Below, piece after piece: positions 48,523 to 57,838 of a DNA stretch of 64,000 nucleotides (its first letter is position 1; every line of letters starts with the position of its first letter). Origin of the DNA: Mesorhizobium sp. AR07 (GTDB lineage Bacteria; Pseudomonadota; Alphaproteobacteria; Rhizobiales; Rhizobiaceae). The notes beneath the pieces are model-generated. The model had not been told where the DNA came from and did no database searches. It was given only the letters and a program-made list of their open reading frames with translations. The stretch covers positions 6,256,501 to 6,320,500 of the forward strand of contig NZ_CP080525.1 in the NCBI RefSeq assembly GCF_024746815.1. Reading direction: 5' to 3'. The position numbers were made by a program, and so were the translations under genes.

Positions 48523-48760
48523 TTGATTTCCTCCCGTTTGTAGTTGGTCAGTTCAAAATCCGTCTCCTTGTTCCGGCGATCGCCGGATTGCGTCTTTTGC
48601 CAGCGCCGGTTGGATGCATCAGAGCATTCCCTTTTTCGACGGATGGCAAGCCTCCATCTGCAAGTCGTAATTGGCGTCTGACCGGGCGCCATCAACGGTC
48701 CCATCAGATTGCATCAGTTCAGGTGATTTTCAGCGGCAGTCGAAGGGTTGGCGTCGAGGC

Positions 48761-49795
48761 TTAGCCGAGCAGGTTGTCTTGACCATGTCCAGAGCGGCGG
48801 TTGCGCCACAGCCTGATCAGCCGATCGACCGCCAGCGCGAGCACGGTCAGGGCGCCGGTCGCGAAGGTGCTCCACGCGGCATCGACGCCGAGCAAGCTCA
48901 TTGCGCTCAGGATCACCTGGACGATCAGGATGCCGATCACAGCGCCAATGACGCTGCCATGGCCACCCGAAAGCGATGTACCGCCGATGATGGCCGCCGC
49001 AATCGCCAACATCACGAAGGCGTTGCCGTCACCGGGACCGACGGCGCCGCCGGCGCCGACATAGATCACGCCGGCAAGTCCGGCCATCGCGCCCATCAGG
49101 ATCAGCGTCAGCAATCGCACCTTGGCGGTGGGAATGCCGGCAAAGGCGGCGGCTTGCGGATTGCTGCCGACGGCCTGCACCCGATAACCGAAGCGCGTGC
49201 GGTGGAGCACGACATGCATCGCCAATGCGAGCACAATGAAAACGATGCTGGCCGCCGGCACCACCGCGAAGGCCTTGCCCGACAGCGTCGTAAAGAAGCT
49301 GCCGTCACCGCGCGGCGGCACGATCGTCTGTTCCTTGCCGGCCACCAGTGACAGGCCCTCGATCATCCACCATGTGCCGAGCGTCACCACCAGGGCCGGC
49401 AGGCGCAGCGTGATCGCCAGCAGGCCGTTGACGAGGCCAAGGCCCACGCCGAGCAGGATTCCGGCCAGGGCGGCAAGCCAGGGATCGATACCGGCGACCA
49501 TCAAAAGCGCGGTGACAACCGCCGCGAGATGAAACACCGCGCCCGCCGAAAGGTCGATCTCGCGCATGGCGAGCACGAACACCATGCCGATCGCCATCAG
49601 GCCGGGCAGGGCGGTTTGCTCCAACAGCAACGACAGATTGGCCGGGTCGAGCAAGGACGGCCTTAGCCAGCCGAGGATCCCGACCAGGGCGGCGAGCGCG
49701 ATCGCCACGCCGATTTCAGCCGGCAGTCGAATGCCGCGTCTCGGCTGACGGTTCGCCGACCCGGCAAGCGGCGGTGCGGTCTCGGTTCTGCTCAT
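48761..49795 (-). CDS. Sugar ABC transporter permease (CUT2 family), second copy
   Basis: 344 aa, BPD_transp_2 fold (LPGLMAIGMVFVLAMREIDL; SAGAVFHLAAVVTALLMVAG; GGTSLSGGHGSVIGAVIGIL). The proline-rich N-terminus is cytoplasmic. It starts 4 nt inside the preceding fused ATPase gene (ATGA overlap), so it belongs with that ATPase. No binding protein sits directly beside this pair; the one at 47587 may be shared. If the ATPase is truly broken, this permease may be idle. Confidence 0.88.
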   Translation of the reverse strand: MSRTETAPPLAGSANRQPRRGIRLPAEIGVAIALAALVGILGWLRPSLLDPANLSLLLEQTALPGLMAIGMVFVLAMREIDLSAGAVFHLAAVVTALLMVAGIDPWLAALAGILLGVGLGLVNGLLAITLRLPALVVTLGTWWMIEGLSLVAGKEQTIVPPRGDGSFFTTLSGKAFAVVPAASIVFIVLALAMHVVLHRTRFGYRVQAVGSNPQAAAFAGIPTAKVRLLTLILMGAMAGLAGVIYVGAGGAVGPGDGNAFVMLAIAAAIIGGTSLSGGHGSVIGAVIGILIVQVILSAMSLLGVDAAWSTFATGALTVLALAVDRLIRLWRNRRSGHGQDNLLG

Positions 49796-51329
49796 GCGGC
49801 GCTCTCTCGCTTGGTCTGTCGGGCCTCGCCGCCGGGCTCGCCCGCTGTGATCAGCTTGATCAGCGTGGCTCCATCCGCGTCCGCGCCGGCTATCTCGCCG
49901 GCGAGCCGGCCCTGGTGGAAGGCAAGGATGCGATCGCTTAAGCCCATCAGCTCGGACAATTCCTTCGAATGCAGCAGCACGATGCAGCCGCTGGCCGCCA
50001 TCTGCCGGATCAACGCGTAGATTTCCTGTTTGCTGCCGATATCGATGCCGCGGGCCGGCTTATCGAGCAGCACGACTTGCGGGCCGATTTCCAGCCATTT
50101 GGCGATGATCACCTTCTGTTGGCCGCCCGCCGAAAGCGAGCCGACGGGCGTCTCGGGAGCGGACCGGATGCGCAGCGCCTCGATCTGCCGCGCAGCGCGG
50201 TCGAGCGCCATTTTGGGCGAGTACCCGAGCGAACCCCAGTCGCGTGCGCCGACGATGACGCTCGACAGGTTGAAGGCGATGGACTTGTCGGGCATCAGCC
50301 CATTGCCGCGCTCGCCTGAAATCAGGCAGATGTTGCGCCGCGCCGCTTCGGTTCGTGTCCTCGGCAACCCGTCTCCGTCTGAAAACGTACTTTGCCCGCG
50401 CGCGCCTGCTTCTGTCCGAACAACATGGCAAGCAGGTCCGACACGCCGGAGCAGGCGAGCCCGGCAAGGCCGACGGTCTCGCCCGCGCGCGCCGTGAAGC
50501 TGACGTCGGACAGAATTCCACCACCAAGTCCCGAAACCGTGATCTGCGGCCGCAGCGTGGCGGCAAGCGCCGGCATGGCTCTGAGCGGCAGCGGGAACAG
50601 CGACTGGCGCAACTGGCCGATCATCGCTTCCTCTGATGTCGTCAGCTCCTGACGCGCCTTCGACAGCACATCGCGGCCGTTGCGGATGACCGTCAACTGG
50701 TCGGCAATGGCCAATGCATCGTCCAGTCGGTTCGATGCGTAGAGCATGCTCATGCCCCTGGCCTTCAACCCTCGCAGCACCGCGAACAGCCGCTCGCTTT
50801 GACGCATGTCGAGCGTCGAATTCGGATCGTCGAGGACGAGCAGTCTCGGGTTTTCCAGAAGCGCGCGGGCTATGGCGATGAGTTGCCGTTGGCCAGGCCC
50901 GAGATCGGCGAGCGGGCCGTGGACATCGACATCAAGACCAAGCTGGCGAAGCAGGTCGCGGCTGCGCGCTTCCATTTCGCGCCGCGAGATCAGCCCGTTG
51001 TGCAGCGGTTCGCGGTTGACGAACAGATTGGCGAGCACCGGGCGCTCCGGGAACAGGCCGGGCTGCTGCAGAACCGCGCCGATGCCTTGCTTGCGCGCCG
51101 CATTGGGGCTGCCGATCGTCACCGTCTTGCCGTCGAATTCGACAGTGCCCCTGTCCGGCCGGAGGATGCCCGCCAGCACCTTTATCAGCGTTGATTTGCC
51201 GGCCCCGCTTTCGCCGACCAGCGCGTGGATCGAGCCGTGTTCGACCGCAAGGCTCATGTCTTCGAGCACGACCGTGCCGCCAAAGCGCTTGGCGATCGTG
51301 TGCACGAACAATATCGGCGAATCGGACAT
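49792..51329 (-). pseudogene. Frameshifted RbsA-type fused sugar ABC ATPase
   Basis: Two overlapping frames make one ~500-aa RbsA-type protein: residues 1-335 (51329-50322) hold NBD1 and the start of NBD2, and 49792-50367 holds the rest in another frame. The shift lies near 50340-50400, after KVRFQTETG. NBD1: Walker A GESGAGKSTLIKVLAG intact, signature LGPGQRQLIAIARAL altered, Walker B LLVLDDPNSTLD with E replaced by D. NBD2: LSAGGQQKVIIAKWL, Walker B VVLLDKPARGID with E replaced by K. Both catalytic glutamates are unusual, which supports decay over mere sequencing error, though an error remains possible. Confidence 0.75.
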
Positions 51330-51435
51330 TCGGACGGCCCCCCGACCGCGCCGCGATCTTGGAGCGGATTACGTCCACAGTCACCCGGTTCCGCGCAAAA
51401 ATTGTGTTGATGGCGGCCTTCCGGGCGAAGGTCGA

Positions 51436-52593
51436 CTAAATCAAATCGGCCTTCGCCAGCTCCCGCATCAGATGACTGGCGCCGTAGGTCCAGTGCGGGC
51501 AGTCGGGCGACAGCCGTACCCGGTTGACGAGAGCGCCGAATTTCTCCGACGAGATCGTGACGATGTCGCCAACCTTGTGGGTGAAGCCCTTGCCTTTCTC
51601 GCCGCGATCCTTCGACGGCACGAACATCGTGCCGAGATAGAGCGCCAGCCCGTCCGGATACTGGTGGTGCGGGCCCATGGCGGCGGCAACCAGTTCTTCC
51701 GGCGAGCGGCTGATCTCGGCCATCGAGCTTGCGCCCTCCAGCGAGAACCCGTCCTCGCCCTCGACCTTCAGGCGCACGACGGCCTGCTTGACATTATCGA
51801 TCGAGAACGTGTCGTCGAACAGGCGGATGAAGGGGCCGAGGGCCGCCGAGGCGTTGTTGTCCTTGGCCTTGCCGAGCAGCAGCGCCGAGCGCCCTTCGAC
51901 GTCGCGCAGATTGACGTCGTTGCCGAGGGTGGCGCCGACGATCCTGCCGCTGCTGGCGGCGATCATGGCGATCTCCGGCTCCGGATTGTTCCAGGTCGAG
52001 ACCGGGTGCAGGCCGACATCGGCGCCAAAGCCGACCGAGGCCATCGGCTGGCATTTGGTGAAGATCTCGGCGTCGGGGCCAATGCCGACCTCCAGATATT
52101 GCGACCAGGCGCCGCGCGCGATGAGCTTGGCCTTGATCTCCATCGCCTCTGGCGAACCGGGTTTGAGCTTCGACAAATCGTGGCCGATCAGCCCGGCAAT
52201 GTCGGCACGGATGGCGTCGGCTTTTTCCGCCGAGCCGCGCGCCTGTTCCTCGATCACCCGTTCGAGCAGGCTGACGACGAAGGTCACGCCCGAGGCCTTC
52301 ACCGCCTGCAGATCGACCGGGGAGAGCAGGTACGGCTTTTTCGCATCGCGCTTGGCCTCAAAGCTGTTGGCGGCGATGGCGTCGAGCGAGCCGATCGGCT
52401 TGCCCTTGGCCGAGCGCACGTGGCCGGCAGGATCAGCCATCTCGCAGACGTCACGCACGGTCGGCGCCGTGCTCGACGTGATGTCGAAGACGGTGCCGTC
52501 GCGCACCGTGACCACCAGCGGATGCGCGGCATCGTTGCTCCTGGCGCGACCGACAAAAAGGCCCTCGGCGGGCAGATGCGTCGGGTTGGTCAT
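51436..52593 (-). CDS. Fumarylacetoacetate-hydrolase-family protein (possible 2-keto-3-deoxy-pentonate dehydratase)
   Basis: 385 aa. FAH-fold signatures: metal-binding E-x-E in WNNPEPEIAMI, then GATLGNDVNLRDVEGRSALL and LLGKAKDNNASAALGPFIRL. The length (about 385, with a long N-terminal part) matches the sugar-acid branch, such as 2-keto-3-deoxy-D-arabinonate dehydratase, rather than short FAH hydrolases. It heads the sugar ABC operon (106 nt before the ATPase), which supports a sugar-acid role. It is divergent from the FAD oxidoreductase gene at 52829. Confidence 0.85.
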   Translation of the reverse strand: MTNPTHLPAEGLFVGRARSNDAAHPLVVTVRDGTVFDITSSTAPTVRDVCEMADPAGHVRSAKGKPIGSLDAIAANSFEAKRDAKKPYLLSPVDLQAVKASGVTFVVSLLERVIEEQARGSAEKADAIRADIAGLIGHDLSKLKPGSPEAMEIKAKLIARGAWSQYLEVGIGPDAEIFTKCQPMASVGFGADVGLHPVSTWNNPEPEIAMIAASSGRIVGATLGNDVNLRDVEGRSALLLGKAKDNNASAALGPFIRLFDDTFSIDNVKQAVVRLKVEGEDGFSLEGASSMAEISRSPEELVAAAMGPHHQYPDGLALYLGTMFVPSKDRGEKGKGFTHKVGDIVTISSEKFGALVNRVRLSPDCPHWTYGASHLMRELAKADLI

Positions 52594-52768
52594 GGCGTTC
52601 GGTCCTCCGAAATGATCGACACTGGCCGGATCGGCGCGGCACTTTCACCGGATTCCCATCAAAGGTCTATCCCGTCGGCTGGCAATCGGCGGTGCTGTTC
52701 TCGGTCGCAAGATAACTGGCCTCCAAGAGCCCTTGGCGCTGGTCCAAATGGCAGGGCGGAAAATGCTA

Positions 52769-52784
52769 TTTCAAATTTATGAAA
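52769..52784. promoter_or_regulatory. Putative operator, TTTCA-N6-TGAAA, copy 1
   Basis: TTTCAAATTTATGAAA lies 44 nt upstream of the FAD oxidoreductase start. The same symmetry, TTTCA-N6-TGAAA, recurs at 54161-54176 before the permease gene. Both are probably bound by one regulator, the XRE-cupin protein at 57230 being the best candidate. Confidence 0.5.
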
Positions 52785-52828
52785 TTCTGACTAGAATTTT
52801 CATTCATCGCAAACTGCCCAGGTGACCC

Positions 52829-54111
52829 TTGCCCGCACTGTTCTCCGATCCGATCTGGCGAAAGCCGCAAGCGGCTTCCATGTTTCCGGCGCTCTTTGCT
52901 GGCGGCGAACGCGCCGATGTCGTCATTGTCGGCGGCGGCATCATGGGCCTGTCGACGGCGTTGCACGCTGCTCGCCTTGGCCTATCCGTGCAGGTGCTGG
53001 AGGCCGGCGAAATCGGCCAGGGCGCATCGGGGCTGAACGGCGGGCAGGTCATTCCCGGCCTGAAATACGATCCGGAATGGCTGCTGGAGCATTTTGGCGC
53101 CGAGCGCGGCGAGGCGCTCGTCAACTTCGCCGCTTCGACCGCGAATGCGGTTTTCGAGTTGATCCGCGACGAAAAACTGGCTGTGCCGTTCGTTCGCAAT
53201 GGCTGGATCCAGGCGGCGCATACCGAGGCCGCGCTGAAGGCGGCGGCAAACCGTGACCGGCAATGGCGCGCGCGTGGCGCCGACGTCCGGCTTCTGAACG
53301 CGGGCGAGATCGCCGCGATGACCGGGGCGCAAGGGTATCTCGGCGGTTGGCTCGATCGCCGCGCCGGTATCATCGACCCCCTTGCCTACACGTCGGAACT
53401 CGCTCGAATTGCCACCGCCGCGGGTGTAAGAATCGCCGAACGCCAGAAAGTCGTGCGGCTCGGCAAGACTGCCGGTATCTGGCGCATTTCGACGGAAAGT
53501 GGCGAAGAACTGCAGGCAAGGGCGGTTGTGCTGGCAACGAACGCCTATACAGGCGGTCTGCTGCCAGGCCTCGCCGAGACCATCGTTCCGCTGCATTCCT
53601 TCCAGATTGCGACCGCGCCATTGCCGCCTGGCCTGGCAGCCACGATCCTGCCGCAAGGGCAGGCGGTGTCGGACTCCCGGCGCATCCTCGTCTATTACCG
53701 CAAGAGTGCCGACGGCCGGCTGGTGCTGGGCGGGCGTGGCGCATGGCCTTGCCGACAAGTCCGGGCGACTGGGCGCATCTCGAGCGGGCGCTGCGGCGGC
53801 TTTATCCCGGCCTGTCCGGCGTCGCTATCGAGAAGCGTTGGTTCGGCCGGGTGGCGATGACGCCGGACCACCTGCCGCACATCCACGAGCCCGAGCAGGG
53901 CCTCCTGGCCGTGGTCGGCTGCCAGGGGCGCGGCGTCGGCCTGATGACGGCACTTGGCGAGCGCATCGCAACCTATCTTTCCAGCGGCGACGCCAGGCAG
54001 TTGCCATTTCCAGTCTCGCCGATTCGGCCGATCCCGTTCCACGCCTTCCGGCAGGTCGGCGTTGCCGCGACCATCGCCTGGTATCGCTTGCTCGACGCGC
54101 TGGAGCGTTGA
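52829..54111 (+). pseudogene. Frameshifted FAD-dependent oxidoreductase (PuuB/DAO-like)
   Basis: The first ~305 codons read in one frame from a TTG at 52829: FAD motif DVVIVGGGIMGLSTALHAAR, GASGLNGGQVIPGLKYDPEW, and LVLGGRG near 53735. The rest of the protein then continues in another frame (RMALPTSPGDWAHLERALRR; MTPDHLPHIHEPEQGLLAVV; CQGRGVGLMTALGERIATYL) to the stop at 54111. Joined, it is ~427 aa, the family's usual size (gamma-glutamylputrescine oxidase or other amine oxidase). The shift lies between about 53728 and 53745 next to GGGCGGGCG, so sequencing error is possible. Confidence 0.78.
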
Positions 54112-54153
54112 CGCAGCAATTCGTCTCAATGGGATTCTGCTTGGGGATTCCGC

Positions 54154-54176
54154 TTGACAGTTTCATGAATATGAAA
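54154..54176 (+). promoter_or_regulatory. Probable -35 box and operator, TTTCA-N6-TGAAA copy 2
   Basis: TTGACA at 54154-54159 is a good -35 sequence. Directly after it TTTCATGAATATGAAA (54161-54176) is an inverted repeat (TTTCAT/ATGAAA) in the spacer where a repressor would block polymerase. No perfect -10 is evident at 17 nt. The same palindrome type precedes the FAD oxidoreductase gene. Confidence 0.55.
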
Positions 54177-54213
54177 AAGTCTTAAGTAATTTCAAATTTC
54201 GATAGGCAGGTCG

Positions 54214-55098
54214 ATGTCGACCATTGTTGCAACGCAAGCGCCAAAGGCCCGGTCTTCATCGGGCTTCCGCGTCGCCATGTTGCTGCCGGGCGCGCTGGTC
54301 ACCTTCCTTTTGATCCTGTTTGCCCTCAGCCTGGTGCTTTTTCTCGCCTTCCGCGGCAATGACGGTTCGCTGCTCGGCGCTGGTTTCAGCCTGGCGAACT
54401 TCGCCACCGTGGTGTCCGATCCGCTGTACTGGACGGTGACGCTGCGCTCGCTGGTCATTGCCGCCTTGGTCACGCTGGCCACGGTCGTCACCGCCTATCC
54501 CGTCGCCTACTACCTTGCCTTCCACGCCGGACGGCGGCGCGGCCTGCTGCTGTTCCTGGTGACGCTGCCGTTCTGGACCAGCTATCTCCTGCGCGTCTTC
54601 GCCTGGAAGATCGTGCTGGCCTACAATGGCGTCTTGAACTCGGCGCTGATCGAAAGCGGCATCTGGTCCGAGCCGACCTTGGCTTTTCTCAACACGCCGG
54701 CGGCTGTCGTCATCACGCTGGCGCATGCCTACGCGCCGTTCGCCATCCTGCCGATCTACGTGGCGCTGGACACCATCCCGAAGTCGCTGATCGAGGCCGC
54801 TTCCGATCTTGGCGCTAGACCCTTCACCTCTTTCCGCCGGGTCGTGCTGCCCAATTCGATGCCGGGTGTGCTGGCCGCCGCCCTCGTCGTCTTCGTGCCG
54901 ACGGTCGGCGACTATGTCACCCCCGCGCTCGTCGGCGGCCCGGCCAGCACCATGATCGGCACACTGATCCAGGCGCAGTTCGGCAAGGCCAACGACTGGC
55001 CGTTTGGCGCCGCGCTCTCCGTCGCTGTCATGCTGGTCATCCTTGCCGTGGTGCTGGTCGCACGTTTCACCGACCGCAAATTTGGCAGCCGCACATGA
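54214..55098 (+). CDS. Spermidine/putrescine-type ABC permease, PotB-like
   Basis: 294 aa with six predicted helices (TFLLILFALSLVLFLAFRGN; GLLLFLVTLPFWTSYLLRVF). The PotB-type loop SYLLRVFAWKIVLAYNGVLN and the EAA motif EAASDLGARPFTSFRRVVLP are visible. Overlaps potC by 4 nt. It opens the potBCD-regulator-potA-aldehyde dehydrogenase operon. Substrate probably a polyamine or related amino compound. Confidence 0.9.
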   Translation: MSTIVATQAPKARSSSGFRVAMLLPGALVTFLLILFALSLVLFLAFRGNDGSLLGAGFSLANFATVVSDPLYWTVTLRSLVIAALVTLATVVTAYPVAYYLAFHAGRRRGLLLFLVTLPFWTSYLLRVFAWKIVLAYNGVLNSALIESGIWSEPTLAFLNTPAAVVITLAHAYAPFAILPIYVALDTIPKSLIEAASDLGARPFTSFRRVVLPNSMPGVLAAALVVFVPTVGDYVTPALVGGPASTMIGTLIQAQFGKANDWPFGAALSVAVMLVILAVVLVARFTDRKFGSRT

Positions 55099-55967
55099 GC
55101 GGGGGGCGGCGCGCGCAAGGTGGCGGCCGCTGGCTTGGCGTCTACGTCGTCGCCTATCTGGTCTTCCTCTATCTGCCGGTGCTGCTGATCCCGCTGTTTT
55201 CCTTCAACAACTCAATCCAGGCAGCGTTTCCGCTGCTAGGCTTTACCTTGCAATGGTATGCGACGCTGTTCGGCAATTCGGCGCTGTCCGGCGCGCTTTT
55301 GAACAGCCTCGTCATCGGCGCGATTGCCGCCACGGGGGCAACGCTCTGCGGCATCACCGTGTCCTACATGGACCTTTATGGCCGCTCGCCGCTTGCCGCC
55401 ACCATCAGCGCCATCGCCCGGCTGCCGATCCTGATCCCAGGTGTCATCGTCGGCATATCGCTGCTGATCCTCATCAACCTTATCGGGCTCGGGCCGTCGC
55501 GCATTGCCATCGTTCTCGGTCACATATTGGTGGCGCTGCCGACGACGGTGGTGATCATGCGCAGCCGCTTTGCCGCCATCCCGAAAACCATTCGCGATGC
55601 CGCGCTCGACCTCGGCGCTTCCGACTGGACGACGTTCCGGCGCGTGATGCTGCCGCTCAGCCTGCCGGCCATCGTCTCGGCCTTCATGCTGGCCTTCCTG
55701 ATCTCCTTCGACGAATTCATCGTCGTCTTCTTCCTCGCCGGCACCGAGCCGACGCTGCCGCTCTACATCTGGAGCCAGCTGCGGTTCCCGAAATCGCTGC
55801 CGACGGTCATGGCGCTGGGCACGTCGATCCTGGCGGTCTCCTTCATCATCGCTGCAATCGCCGAAATCCTGCGCCATCGCGGCCTGTCCGCGGCAGCACC
55901 ACGGCCCGTGGATCCATCACAACCAAAACAAACCGAAAGAGGAGAACTGCAATGGCATTCGACCTGA
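55095..55967 (+). CDS. Spermidine/putrescine-type ABC permease, PotC-like
   Basis: 290 aa, six helices. PotC features: FLYLPVLLIPLFSFNNSIQA, WYATLFGNSALSGALLNSLV and the EAA loop DAALDLGASDWTTFRRVMLP. ATG 55095 overlaps potB. The last 16 nt overlap the binding-protein gene start at 55952, so the three are translationally linked. Confidence 0.9.
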   Translation: MSGGRRAQGGGRWLGVYVVAYLVFLYLPVLLIPLFSFNNSIQAAFPLLGFTLQWYATLFGNSALSGALLNSLVIGAIAATGATLCGITVSYMDLYGRSPLAATISAIARLPILIPGVIVGISLLILINLIGLGPSRIAIVLGHILVALPTTVVIMRSRFAAIPKTIRDAALDLGASDWTTFRRVMLPLSLPAIVSAFMLAFLISFDEFIVVFFLAGTEPTLPLYIWSQLRFPKSLPTVMALGTSILAVSFIIAAIAEILRHRGLSAAAPRPVDPSQPKQTERGELQWHST

Positions 55968-57016
55968 TATCTGGAAAGATGGCCCGGACCGGCCTGGCGG
56001 CCCTGGCCTTGGCGCTGTCGTCGACCGTCGCCTTCGCCGGCGACAAGCTGCAATATTTCACCTGGTCGGGTTATGAACTGCCCGACTTCAACAAGAGCTT
56101 CCTTGCCGCACATCCCGATGGCGTCGAGGCCTCGATCTTCGGTGACGACGATGACGCCTTCACCAAGGTCAAGGCCGGCTTCCGTCCCGACATCGCGCAT
56201 CCCTGCTATGACAAGGTGGCGCGCTGGAACAAGGAAGGCCTGCTGCAGCCGATCGACACCAAGCGCATCAAGAACTGGGATTCGATCTTCCCGGTGTTCA
56301 AGAACCTGCCCGACCTGCAGGCCGGCGACGGCAAGGTCTGGATGGTGCCGTGGGACTGGGGCAACACCTCGATCCTCTACCGCACCGATCTGGTGAAGAA
56401 CCCGGAAGCGAGCTGGAACCTTCTGTGGGACAAGCAGTACGCCGGTCGCATGGCGACCATCGACGCCGTGCACGACACGCCGATCGTTGCGGCGCTGCTG
56501 GCCGGCGTCAATCCGTTCGACATGACACCAGAGCAAATGGACAAGGTAGCCGCGAAGCTGCGTGAGCAACGCCCGCTGCTCTCCAACTACACCACCGACA
56601 TGACCTCGGTCGAACAGGCGCTGGCCAGCGGCCAGCTGGTCGCCGCCATGACCTGGAACGCGTCGGCCACCTCGCTGAAGAAGCAGGGCGTGCCGGTCGA
56701 GTTCATGAAGCCGAAGGAAGGCATGCTGACCTGGGCCTGCGGCTTCGTCATGCTGAAGGACGCCAAGAATGTCGATCTCGCCTATGATTTCATCAACAGC
56801 AGGCTGGACGCCGACTCGGGCAAATACCTGATCGAATCCTATGGCTATGGCAGCTCGCTGAGCTCTGCCTTTGCCACCGTGCCGAAGGAGGAGTTGGAGA
56901 AGCTGCAGCTGCCGTCCGACCCAGAGGTGATGCTGAAGACCACCATCTTCACCGGACCGATGAAACAGAATGACGACCTCGCCAAGATGTTCGAAAAGGT
57001 CAAGGCGGGCGGGTGA
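55952..57016 (+). CDS. Spermidine/putrescine-type ABC substrate-binding protein, PotD-like
   Basis: 354 aa from ATG 55952, with AGAGGAG 8 nt upstream. Sec signal (GLAALALALSSTVAFAG, cleavage near residue 30). The PotD/SBP_bac_8-like fold has KLQYFTWSGYELPDFNKSFL at the mature start, MVPWDWGNTSILYRTDLV and LAYDFINSRLDADSGKYLIE. A single aspartate-rich patch (FGDDDDAF) near residue 65 is unusual. It sits between potC and a repeat plus the XRE-cupin regulator. Confidence 0.9.
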   Translation: MAFDLISGKMARTGLAALALALSSTVAFAGDKLQYFTWSGYELPDFNKSFLAAHPDGVEASIFGDDDDAFTKVKAGFRPDIAHPCYDKVARWNKEGLLQPIDTKRIKNWDSIFPVFKNLPDLQAGDGKVWMVPWDWGNTSILYRTDLVKNPEASWNLLWDKQYAGRMATIDAVHDTPIVAALLAGVNPFDMTPEQMDKVAAKLREQRPLLSNYTTDMTSVEQALASGQLVAAMTWNASATSLKKQGVPVEFMKPKEGMLTWACGFVMLKDAKNVDLAYDFINSRLDADSGKYLIESYGYGSSLSSAFATVPKEELEKLQLPSDPEVMLKTTIFTGPMKQNDDLAKMFEKVKAGG

Positions 57017-57042
57017 GGCTGGCTTTCCAATCGCTGAAATCT

Positions 57043-57174
57043 GCGCCGCCCCTCATCCGCCTGCCGGCACCTTCTCCCCGTATAGTGACGGGGAGAAGGG
57101 AAGCGCTCCAACGCTGGCGACCCCCTCTCCCCGTCTCTATACGGGGAGAGGGTAAGGGTGAGGGGCAGCGCTGA
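57043..57174. repeat. Intergenic repeat (family 2, copy 1)
   Basis: Ends are inverted: GCGCCGCCCCTCATCCGCC on the left and GGTGAGGGGCAGCGCTGAC on the right. Inside are two hairpins around CTTCTCCCCGTATAGTGACG and CTCTCCCCGTCTCTATACGG. A second copy with the same blocks lies at 60450-60630, so the two bracket the regulator, potA and aldehyde dehydrogenase genes. Confidence 0.75.
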
Positions 57175-57229
57175 CGTTCGGAAAGTGCAGCGCTATTCAG
57201 ACGATCAAGCGGCAAACGAGGACGTACGC

Positions 57230-57838
57230 ATGGACATGCTTGACGAAGCGGCTGAAAAACCGAAGGACGATGCCGATGTGCGGGTCGGCCGGCGCGTGCG
57301 GGCGCTGCGGCTGGAGCGCAAGCTGTCGTTGGCCGATCTGGCAGCCAGGGCCGGCGTGTCGATCGGGGCGCTCAGCCAGATCGAGCGCGGCATGTCCTCG
57401 CTGCGCGTCAAGGTGATCTGGCCGCTCGCCGCCGCCCTCGACATCGAGCCATCGGCGCTGATCGCCGACGGCAACGATGCCGTCAACGATCTCTATTGCG
57501 TGCGCGCGGGCAGCCGTCGCGCGATTCCCGTGAAATCGGAAGGCATCGCCAAGGCGCTGCTGTCGCCGCCGGGTGCGACACTGACCGGCATGCTGGTGAC
57601 GGTGGACGCCGGCGGCGGCACCGCCGAGGCCTATGCCCATGCCGGCCATGAATTCGGCTTCGTCGTTTCGGGAGAGGTCGAACTGGTGGTGGATTCGACA
57701 AAATACGTGCTGAAGACCGGCGACAGCTTTGCCTTCAAGAGCACGCTGTTGCATGCCTTCCGCAATCCGGGCGCCGAGCGCTGCCAGATCCTTTGGGTCA
57801 ACACCACGAAACCCTCCGAGGTTCGCGATGGCGCCTGA
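57230..57838 (+). CDS. XRE-family regulator with cupin domain (PuuR-like)
   Basis: 202 aa from ATG 57230 (MDMLDEAAEKPKDDADVRVG), with GAGGA 7-8 nt upstream. HTH at residues ~20-75 (LSLADLAARAGVSIGALSQI; ERGMSSLRVKVIWPLAAALD), then a cupin-2 barrel at ~110-195 (AYAHAGHEFGFVVSGEVELV; VLKTGDSFAFKSTLLHAFRN). This layout matches PuuR-type regulators of amine catabolism. It lies inside the transporter operon and overlaps potA by 11 nt. Likely binds TTTCA-N6-TGAAA sites upstream. Confidence 0.88.
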   Translation: MDMLDEAAEKPKDDADVRVGRRVRALRLERKLSLADLAARAGVSIGALSQIERGMSSLRVKVIWPLAAALDIEPSALIADGNDAVNDLYCVRAGSRRAIPVKSEGIAKALLSPPGATLTGMLVTVDAGGGTAEAYAHAGHEFGFVVSGEVELVVDSTKYVLKTGDSFAFKSTLLHAFRNPGAERCQILWVNTTKPSEVRDGA

